Below, piece after piece: positions 56,175-64,000 of a stretch of 64,000 nucleotides of DNA. The stretch lies in contig NGZR01000001.1 of the NCBI GenBank assembly GCA_002197995.1, forward strand, positions 5,084,001 to 5,148,000. The letters run 5' to 3'. The stretch's first letter is position 1. Every line of letters begins with the position of its first letter. Source of the stretch: Gaeumannomyces sp. JS-464. Taxonomy: Eukaryota; Ascomycota; Sordariomycetes; Magnaporthales; Magnaporthaceae. A program made the translations under genes and the position numbers. Under the pieces are notes generated by a model that saw only the letters and a program-made list of their open reading frames with translations, was not told where the DNA came from and made no database searches.

Positions 56175-56480
56175 GGTCCTTTTCGACCAAAGGCTTAATT
56201 TTAAAGCCCACGTGGAAAACAGGGCTGCAAAAGCCCAAAGCGTTGCCAACCACCTCCGAAGGCTTACGAATTCGATAGGGGGGATACCGGCACATTCGGT
56301 TTACCAAAGCCGTCACAACGGTTATAATCCCTACGGCTTTATACGGGGCCGAGTATGGTATAGGGGTAAAACTAAACCACACCCGTACAAGCCGGCACAA
56401 CAGCAAATTATCCGCCAAGGCCATTTAATCGATCGGGTCGATAAAGCCTTAACCGCGTCCCTTAAGGCAGTGGTCCCAGC

Positions 56481-57302
56481 TTGGAAACCACACCGATAAA
56501 CGCATTGCATTACGAATCCGGCATCCCAGGCGCCCAGGCGCTTTTGGAACAAGCCCGCCTCCGTTTTGCGGCCCGTATAAATACGGTTCCGGAAGAACAC
56601 CCCCTGGCCGCAGCGGCCAAGCCGGCCCTTAACGCCCGAGGGCCTAGGGCAGGCTTACCCGGCAGGCTTGCAACCTCCTTGCAAAGGACGGCCGGACTTC
56701 TTCCGGCTTGCACCCGCCCGGCCTACCTCCCTTATAAATATACGGGGCTTACGGTGGCCATACAAGAAAAGCAAGCAGCCGCTAAAGCATTTACGGCGTG
56801 GCTTTGCACCCTCCCACCCACCGACGTTATAATATATAGCGACGGGTCCAAAGCAGAGAACGGAGCAGTTGGATACGGCTGGGTAATATACCAAGCCGGC
56901 CAACGCAAACTTTCCGGGCACGGCCGGCTGGCGCATCCCGCGGAAGTATTCGACGGCGAGGCGGAAGGGGCCCGGATGGGCCTCCGTAAAGCCGTTTGGA
57001 GCTTCCGCAATTGCACTTTCCACTTGTGCCTCGATAACACCTCGGCGGCCAACGGCTGTTTAAGCACGGCCCCTGATAGTTCACAAGGGGCCTTTAAAGA
57101 AATCCATTGCCTTATGGATAAACACCAGGTATACGTACGCTGGTCCCCGGGCCATATGGGAATCCCCGGAAACGAAGAGGCAGACGCCGAAGCAAAGTTG
57201 GGATCGGCCTGCCAATACCCCAACATTTTAAACCAACGGTGGCGCGGAGTAAAGGCTTTAGCCCGGAAAACGGCCCGGGACGCCCGGAACGCAATGGTTT
57301 AA
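56481..57302 (+). CDS. LINE copy D ORF2, RNase H part, 273-aa open frame
   Basis: An RNase HI fold with the acidic residues visible: Asp in IIYSDGSKAENGAVGYGWVI, Glu in FDGEAEGARMGLRKAV, Asp in HLCLDNTSAANG, and the His/Asp block SPGHMGIPGNEEADAEAK. It would remove the RNA strand after reverse transcription. A one-base break near 57299 ends the frame just before the C-terminal knuckle. Confidence 0.9.
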   Translation: METTPINALHYESGIPGAQALLEQARLRFAARINTVPEEHPLAAAAKPALNARGPRAGLPGRLATSLQRTAGLLPACTRPAYLPYKYTGLTVAIQEKQAAAKAFTAWLCTLPPTDVIIYSDGSKAENGAVGYGWVIYQAGQRKLSGHGRLAHPAEVFDGEAEGARMGLRKAVWSFRNCTFHLCLDNTSAANGCLSTAPDSSQGAFKEIHCLMDKHQVYVRWSPGHMGIPGNEEADAEAKLGSACQYPNILNQRWRGVKALARKTARDARNAMV

Positions 57303-57370
57303 GGACAACTTTCCGGATCGGTATAAGGCTATAGGCCTCCCGCCGGCACCCACAACATACGCCCGAAGCG

Positions 57371-57556
57371 TTGCAGCTGCACCGGAGGGTACTGCAACGG
57401 CTAATAGCCGCACGCACCGGTCACGGGGATTTCGACTGGTACCACCGAAAGTTCCAGCACGAAGACGATAACCCGTGCCGCTGCGGAAGAAACAAATCCC
57501 CTTCCCACCCTGTATTTTGCAGGTTGGCTAAACGGCAGAAAATAAATGGCCTATAG
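57371..57556 (+). CDS. LINE copy D ORF2, C-terminal zinc knuckle
   Basis: The frame reads RTGHGDFDWYHRKFQHE, then PCRCGRNKSPSHPVFCRLAK, a C-x-C-x(7)-H-x(3)-C cluster. This kind of Cys/His motif ends ORF2 in many LINEs of the Tad1/R1/I-type groups. The frame stops at 57556; the short KxxGL..PLPGF-like tail lies after it. Confidence 0.8.
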   Translation: MQLHRRVLQRLIAARTGHGDFDWYHRKFQHEDDNPCRCGRNKSPSHPVFCRLAKRQKINGL

Positions 57557-58108
57557 CGGACCCCTCCCGGCTTCCGACAGGCCCGGATATTGGAAACGGC
57601 TACTTCAAAAGCCTTTCCTTTTTGCTTCGTTCGCCGAAGCTACCAATTATTACACTATCGCTGGACGATAACAACAGGGCCTAAAAAGCCCGCATACATC
57701 CTTTTCCTTGTTCTCCTACACCTTTTACCTTTTTCCTTTGTACCACCAGGACTAACAGTAGGCTCGTTGGTCCCCGCACCTCCGGCCGGGCCCTGGGGGT
57801 CCCGAGGACCTTCCAGCCTAAAACCCGGCCCCACCCCTTTACCGGCATACTCGCCGGCCGAACGCACTACTACCACCCGCAGCGCTTTACAACGCCCTGG
57901 CGTATATATATACGCCCTACCGCCGATTGCCCGCTCACTAACAAGGAGCGCTGGAACGCGGCCCGACCTTCGTGTGCCTTCGGGTTTAATTCTGCTAGCC
58001 GCCGGATAGCAACATGTAGCCTAATGTTTAGCTTAGGTAGCGCTAGCACGTCATATGCCCCTTGGGAGGCAGGGACTGGTAGATCCCGACTTACTGACGT
58101 TAAATATA

Positions 58109-58151
58109 CTCACTCACTCACTCACTCTCTCTCTCTCTCTCTCTCTTTCTT

Positions 58152-58182
<31 letters not shown>

Positions 58183-58200
58183 TCTCTTTCTCTCTCTTTC
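58109..58200 (+). repeat. CACT/CT/CTTT-rich tail at the D/E LINE junction, about 92 bp
   Basis: It starts with ctcactcactcactc, passes into (CT)n with interspersed TT, and ends two bases before copy E. It is longer and more complex than the (CT)13 tail of copy C at the same place. Confidence 0.95.
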
Positions 58201-58337
58201 TAACCTTTCTCGAATCACCAATTCTTGGCATTGCGCTGTTAGTGCACACTGCCAAATTGCATACAAATCCTTAACACCCGCCAATTAGCGACCCAACACC
58301 AATAACCACGCCCGCCAACGGCGCTGGCGACGGCAAC

Positions 58338-60142
58338 ATGCCGTTGCCAACAGCCCCCCTTCGGCCAATAGGGTGGCGCGCGCCCTCCTCGTCGGCCCAA
58401 CGGCCCGGAGGAACGCGTCGCTGCCACCCGGGCCCCCCGCGCGTCAGCGCACCCGACCACGCCGTCCCCGTTGCGGAATTCGCAACACCCAACAGGGCCC
58501 GTTCAGGGCCAGGAAGGCACCCACGACGGCAGCACCGGCACAGGTGCCCCTTTCCTTTCTTTTCCCCTCCCTTCCCACCCCCGGCCTACGCGCCCACCCT
58601 CGGTCGGCTGCGGCGGCCGCGGAGGAAATTGTTGCGAGTTACAGCCGCAAGCAACAGCAAACGGCTTTAATTTGCACAACCCTCGCCCGCTTTATCGACG
58701 CCGGCATCGCTTCCCTCCACTGGAGGCAATCCCCGAAGCCAACGGCTGGAAGGATTGTTTTATCGAATACGCCAAACAAGCCCTTTTCGGCCTGCCAACG
58801 CCGGCCCAAAGGGAAAGAAACCCCTACGGGGCCCCGGAACCTTACGCGCCTAACCCGCAACGCCCGCCCCCGACCACTTACGCGGCGGCGGCCCGAACAG
58901 GGCTCCAGCAGCCCCAGCAACCCGCACAGGCTTTAAAAAACCGTGCACCCCGGGAGCCCCGCCCTCCCGCCCGGCCCAAAGCCGATTTCCGGGTTTTTGT
59001 TAAAATCCCGGAGGAAAAACAGGCTTGGCCAACCAACAAACGGGCTTTAGTATTCGCAAAGCCCTTGCCGATAGCAGGGACCTGCCGTTTACGACAGCCG
59101 ACGTCCCGGAAGCTTATCGAACCCCTACTGGTTCGTGCTAAAAGCAAAAACGGCGGATATCCAAAGCCGGCTTTTGCAGCATCGATCCGAATTAGGCCGT
59201 TATATAACGCCGAAAGGATCGAAAAGCCCGAAATCTGGTTTAACTACGTGATTTCCGGATGCCCCACGTCCTTAACGAACGGCCTCGGACAAAGCGTCCC
59301 GGTATCGGAAAAGCTGGTCCGGGAGGAAGTCGAAGCCCAAACAGGGCTAAAGCCAGTAAGCGTTAAGCCCTCCGGGCCGGCGCTAATTACCAAGGCGTAT
59401 ATTATGGATTATATCCTTTTACACGCGCGTAACCGGGTTTAGGCTTTGGGGATTACGTTTTTTTCACGCCGCGTACAACGACACCCGCCGGTTACGCAAC
59501 ATACCCCCGGCTGCCACGGCTTTCACGTGGCTCGCAACTGTGCCCGGGCCGATAGGTGCCTCCGGTGCGGGAAAGTAACGACGGCCGGCACGCATCGCCG
59601 TGCACGGCCCTTTCCGCAATGCGCAAACTGTTCGGGCCCGTACCCAGCCGACCACCCGAACTGCCCTATAAAGCCTGTACGGGTAAACGGAGTGCTAAAG
59701 CATTTAACCCGTGGGGAAAAAGGCGCGGTTAGGAAATTAGGGGCACAAGCTACCGGGCGGCGGTAAAAAAGGGGTGGAAGCCGCCGCTGCCGCCGCCACC
59801 GCCGCGGCCGCCGCGGCCGCCACCGCCAACGCCCTTCCTGCAACCGCGGTTACTACGGACAATTCCGTTGTAACCGTTACCGCTAATGCCAATCCCGCGG
59901 CCGGTACCGGTAACGCCGCTGCTTCCGTTACCCCCGCCGCCGCCGCCGTTCCTGCCGCTGCTGCCACCGCCGACGCTGCCGAGGTAAGCCCGGCAAATCC
60001 GCTGGCCCCCGAGGGCGCGGCCCGTACGGCCGGCAAGGGAAGGCACCCTGCCAAAAGGCTTAGGGTTAGTTTTAACAACCAATACGAAGTACTGGCGGAT
60101 ATGGAACTGGACCTCCCCGAGCCCGAAGGGCTATCGAAATAA
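58338..60142 (+). pseudogene. LINE copy E ORF1, frameshifted
   Basis: Same protein as in copy D, starting MPLPTAP. The largest piece (58471-59442, 323 aa) keeps IPEEKQAW and LVREEVEAQTGLKPV but passes through a shifted section between about 59030 and 59200. Knuckle 1 is broken by a small change at about 59575 (CLRCGK then a stop); knuckle 2 (CANCSGPYPADHPNC) is intact at about 59620-59665. The Ala/Thr linker and RLRVSFNNQYEVLADMELDL end follow. Confidence 0.8.
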
Positions 60143-60228
60143 CCGGAAACCCCCTGGAGGAAACCGACGGTACCGCCGGCCAACAACCTTAGGGCAAAGC
60201 CCCCAATACACCAACGCCGCTTTTACGT

Positions 60229-61126
60229 ATGCCAGCAGCCAACCGGATACAACAAACGCATGGCAATAGGGCCCGGCGCCCGGGGCTTCGCCCCGAACGC
60301 CGTGCTTTAACCGCCGCCCAAGCGAACGTTCGACGTAGCTGGGAGGCGGGGGCTACTTTACTCCAACTATTTTGGAGCCAAAATATCGACGTGGTGCTAA
60401 TGCAGGAGCCCCTAGCGCGTGGAAAGGGAAGCTTATGCTTTGCACCCACCCGTCGTACGAGCTATTTACTCCGGTAAATAGCTGGCACGACCACCAAACC
60501 AGGCCTCGGGTAATAACTTACGTACGGAAGGACCCGGGGCTTCGGCCCGTAGCGGACCGGCCGGCAGGCAACACCCGGGACATCCTTTGGCTTACCGTCG
60601 CCAGGTGCACCTTCGTTAACGTATATAGGCCTTTAGGGGACCCTTCGGAACCCTCGTTGGACCTTTTACTACGTTGGCGCCCAACGGCAAAATGCATTAT
60701 AGCTGGAACTTTAACGCAGGGTCCCCGGCGTGGGATCCGGTTAAGGGTAATAGGAATAGGGGCCAGGATATAGCCCAATGGGCTAATACTTATAACCTCC
60801 TCCTACTTACCGACCCAGGCCAACCTACGCATAACGACGGGGGCGTTTTGGATTTTACCTTTTCCAACGCCCCTTTAGCAACAGCGGAAATCGACCCTTC
60901 GCTAGCAACCGATTCGGACCACCGCTCGATACGGATCGAAATTCCTAACCGCAATAACTTCGTTCCGGACTGCCGGCGTATTACGCTACCAAACGATAAA
61001 CTACCGTTTTTCGCAAACGCGGTAGCAACGGGGGCCGGCAACTTGCCACCACTTACAAACCCAGGCACTGCGGAACACCTGGATAAAGCGGCCGAAGCAT
61101 TAACAAACTTATTAAAAATGCGTTAA
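60229..61126 (+). pseudogene. LINE copy E ORF2, endonuclease part, frameshifted
   Basis: The first piece (60229-60477) has the N-terminal block QANVRRSWEAGATLLQLFW and SQNIDVVLMQEPLARGK, better preserved than in D. The next (60372-60773) has FVNVYRPLGDPSEPSLDLLL. GDFN is damaged here (a small deletion near 60708), and ATDSDHRSIRIEI is intact in 60674-61126. Confidence 0.8.
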
Positions 61127-61170
61127 AGCTTCGGCCGGGGGCCTAAAGCTAAAAGAAAAGGCCAACCCTG

Positions 61171-62333
61171 GTGGAACGAAAAGTGCGCCAACGCTTAACG
61201 GGACCTTGCAAAAGCTATGGGAAACGGCGGGCCTTTTACGCCGAAGCCCGTGCTTTAAAAGCAACGGTTCGAACGGCTAAAAAACAGCATTGGGCCAGCG
61301 TGCTGGAGGAAATGGATTCCCCGAAAGCGCTATACCGTGCTGTAAAGTGGCATAAACTTACACCCGCTATACGGCTTCCCCCGTTAAATATTAACGGGAG
61401 GTTATAATAGCCCCAGGGGATAAAGCGGAAGCATTAGGCCGCAAGATCCTCCGTAGGTTTACGGCGGAGGACGACTTACAGGAGGACCCGTTACAGCAAA
61501 GGGCTACCTAAGGGACCGCACAACTCCCGTGGGACCCCCACGTCCCTTTAGAGGAATGCCGGAAGTGCACCGTTGGCACGGCAAATACGGCCCCGGGCGT
61601 CGATTCCTTAACGGTTAAGCTACTTACAGCGGCGTGCCGGCAATAAGGGAATACGTTAGGGCCTTTTTCGAGGCTTGCCTTAGGGCCGGGCACCACCCAG
61701 CCCCTTTCCGCACAGCGGAAGTGGTTATGCTGAAAAGCCGAATAAAACGGATTTAACGGACCCAAAATCCTACCGCCCGATAGCTTTACTCCCGTGCTTA
61801 GGGAAAGGGCTGGAGCGGCTGGTGGCTTCGCGGATGGCATCCCTCGCATTATAACACGGGCTTATAGCCCCGCAACACGCCGGGGCTACCCCGAAAAAGG
61901 CCGCCATCGATTTAACGGCATGCGTGGCCCACGAGGTGGAACGGGCCTTCCAAAAGCATAAAACGGCCGCCTCGTTACCATGGATGTATAAGGGGCTTTC
62001 GACGCCGTACTTCGCCGGAGGCTCCTTTAAAGGCTTTTAAACCAAGGCTGGGATTTAACGTTAATACGATAGGTATTATCTTTTGCAGGAAACAGGGTGG
62101 TTAAAATGCGTTTGGAGGACGCCACGGCACCCCCTTTTTCCCCGGACTGCGGGTTACCCCAAGGGTTACCGGCGTTACCGGTCCTATTTATGCTTTATAT
62201 GGCCGAAATCCTACCCAAAGCAAAAGCGATTAGGTACGGATACGCGGACGATATAGGCATTTGCGTAACGGGTAGCACTCCGGAGGAGTGCTCCCGTAAA
62301 GCAGGGGCTACGGTTACGGAAATCCTACGTTAG
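61171..62333 (+). pseudogene. LINE copy E ORF2, reverse transcriptase part, broken
   Basis: Pieces are RQHWASVLEEMDSPKALY-like (61171-61407), SYRPIALLPCLGKGLERLVA near 61765-61825, and an open piece at 62097-62333 with CGLPQGLPALPVLFMLYMAE and YGYADDIGICVTG. A TAA interrupts the block just before the first catalytic Asp region, so no functional RT can be read through. Confidence 0.8.
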
Positions 62334-62766
62334 GGCAGGGCTAATAAGGTTGCTTTCGACCCGGGGAAGTGCGAGCTTATGCATTTTTCCAAACGGAGAA
62401 ATCCCACAACCCCAGCGGTTACGGCGGAGGGCCTTACCATACAACAAGCTACAGGAGCTTTACGGTGGTTAGGGGTCCTTTCGACCAAAGGCTTAATTTT
62501 AAAGCCCACGTGGAAAACAAGGCTGCAAAAGCCCAAAGCGTTGCCAACCACCTCCGAAGGCTTACGAATTCGATAGGGGGATACCGGCACATTCGGTTTA
62601 CAAAGCCGTCACAACGGTTATAATCCCTACGGCTTTATACGGGGCCGAGGTATGGTATAGGGGTAAAACTAAACCACACCCGTACAAGCCGGCACAACAG
62701 CAAATTATCCGCCAAGGCCATTTAATCGATCGGGTCGATAAAGCCTTAACCGCGTCCCTTAAGGCA

Positions 62767-63549
62767 GTGGTCCCAGCTTGGAAAACCACACCGATAAACG
62801 CATTGCATTACGAATCCGGCATCCCAGGCGCCCAGGCGCTTTTGGAACAAGCCCGCCTCCGTTTTGCGGCCCGTATAAATACGGTTCCGGAAGAACACCC
62901 CCTGGCCGCAGCGGCCAAGCCGGCCCTTAACGCCCGAGGGCCTAAGGCAGGCTTACCCGGCAGGCTTGCAACCTCCTTGCAAAGGACGGCCGGACTTTTT
63001 CCGGCTTGCACCCGCCCGGCCTACCTCCTTTATAAATATACGGGGCTTACGGTGGCTATACAAAAAAAGCAAGCAGCCGCTAAAGCATTTACGGCGTGGC
63101 TTTACACCCTCCCACCCACCGACGTTATAATATATAGCGACGGGTTCAAAGCAGAGAACGGAGCAGTTGGATACGGCTGGGTAATATACTAAGCCGGCCA
63201 ACGCAAACTTTCCGGGCACGGCCGGCTGGCGCATCCCGCGGAAGTATTCGACGGCGAGGCGGAAGGGGCCCGGATGGGCCTCCGTAAAGCCGTTTGGAGC
63301 TTCCGCAATTGCACTTTCCACTTGTGCCTCGATAACACCTCGGCGGCCAACGGCTGTTTAAGCACGGCCCCTGATAGTTCACAAGGGGCCTTTAAAGAAA
63401 TCCATTGCCTTATGGATAAACACCAGGTATACGTACGCTGGTCCCCGGGCCATATGGGAATCCCCGGAAACGAAGAGGCAAACGCCGAAGCAAAGTTGGA
63501 TCGGCCCTGCCAATACCCCAACATCTTAAACCAACGGTGGCCGGAGTAA
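62767..63549 (+). pseudogene. LINE copy E ORF2, RNase H part
   Basis: Two open pieces (62767-63192 and 63274-63549) carry IIYSDGFKAENGAVGYGWVI (Ser changed to Phe after the Asp), then after one TAA stop the LCLDNTSAANG and SPGHMGIPGNEEANAEAK blocks (Asp replaced by Asn at the last acidic position). The Asp-to-Asn and the stop both fit G-to-A/C-to-T change. Confidence 0.8.
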
Positions 63550-63850
63550 AGGCTTTAGCCCGGAAAACGGCCCGGGACGCCCGGAACGCATGGTTTAAGG
63601 ATAACTTTCCGGATCGGTATAAGGCTATAGGCTTCCCGCCGGCACCACAACATACGCCCGAAGCGTTGCAGCTGCACCGGAGGGTACTGCAACGGCTAAT
63701 AGCCGCACGCACCGGTTACGGGGATTTCGACTGGTACCACCGAAAGTTCCAGCACGAAAAACGATAACCCGTGCCGCTGCGGAAGAAACAAATCCCCTTC
63801 CCACCCTATATTTTGCAGGTTGGCTAAAACGGCAGAAAATAAATGGCCTA
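63537..63850 (+). pseudogene. LINE copy E ORF2, C-terminal knuckle region
   Basis: The frame 63537-63767 continues the tail of ORF2 (ARKTARDARNAWFKDNFPDR, then GDFDWYHRKFQHE). The PCRCGRN and HPIFCRL Cys/His residues follow in a neighbouring frame after a short A-run indel near 63758-63762. Confidence 0.7.
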
Positions 63851-64000
63851 TAGCGGACCCCTCCCCGGCTTCCGACAGGCCCGGATATTGGAAACGCTAC
63901 TTCAAAAGCCTTTCCTTTTTGCTTCGTTCGCCGAAGCTACCAATTATTACACTATCGCTGGACGATAACAACAGGGCCTAAAAAGCCCGCATACATCCTT

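Larger units (their letters stand above)
51899..58202 (+). mobile_element. LINE copy D, full length, least mutated; Tad1-like
   Basis: About 6.2 kb plus a CT-rich tail. It has two ORFs: ORF1 with two zinc knuckles; ORF2 with AP endonuclease, reverse transcriptase, RNase H and a C-terminal CCHC-like knuckle. This domain set and the fungal host fit the Tad1 clade. A few single-base frame breaks remain, but motifs are almost all preserved and RIP-type stops are rare. It is the best reference copy in the window. Confidence 0.92.
58203..64000 (+). mobile_element. LINE copy E, runs off the window, lightly RIP-like
   Basis: Nearly identical to copy D from its first base, it reaches the place corresponding to about 57710 of D at the window end, so the last 0.5 kb and tail are outside. 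Differences from D include single-base indels and clustered C-to-T/G-to-A changes in the RT part (around 61980-62340), some creating stops (a CAA-to-TAA near 61988, a TGG-to-TAG near 62332). Confidence 0.92.

Noticed and set aside
45361..64000. Tandem array as a recent segmental duplication
   Set aside because: The two CT tails differ in length and make-up and the copies differ in RIP level, so independent insertions fit better; not fully excluded.

Overview
The window comes from a filamentous ascomycete (Pezizomycotina, most likely a Sordariomycete). The evidence is short GT-AG introns of about 50-90 bp, a fungal cyanide hydratase, a proteinase K-type S8 protease, MFS permeases, and transposons carrying C-to-T/G-to-A decay at CpA/TpG that looks like repeat-induced point mutation (RIP). 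Genus cannot be assigned from sequence alone.

The window has two compartments. Positions 1 to about 34,200 are gene-bearing. In order: a conserved fungal protein of unknown role (75-2696, +); a DUF7704-like membrane protein with a frameshift (4534-5127, -); a protein with 34-residue repeats and a frameshift (5834-6854, -); a Gtt1-like glutathione S-transferase (8437-9108, -); a five-part-conserved cyanide hydratase in four exons (9817-11111, -); a DUF2235 hydrolase in four exons (12397-14456, -); a sugar/quinate-type MFS permease with seven small deletions (17638-19407, +); a secreted subtilisin (19734-21306, -) divergent from a secreted M28 aminopeptidase (21853-23527, +); a long coiled-coil protein (23603-27014, -); a ZIFL/DHA1-like MFS transporter (28417-30160, +); and a heavily frameshifted C2H2-type protein (30575-33392, -).

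Positions of about 35,350-64,000 are a transposon block, all in + orientation. It contains a minisatellite, then five partial or full copies (A-E) of one Tad1-like LINE (ORF1 with zinc knuckles; ORF2 with APE endonuclease, reverse transcriptase, RNase H and a terminal zinc knuckle). Copies A and B are fragments separated by a solo LTR. Copy B is split by a 6.7-kb RIP-mutated chromodomain gypsy element. Copies C, D and E lie head to tail, and each junction is the simple-sequence CT tail of the upstream copy. Copy C is heavily RIP-like, E lightly and D least. Copy C also holds a private insertion of about 275 bp with a perfect 26-bp palindrome.

Two themes deserve attention: the head-to-tail LINE array, which suggests insertion into the element's own CT tail, and the clustered small indels in about half of the host genes, which are either uncorrected long-read errors or real decay next to a repeat block.
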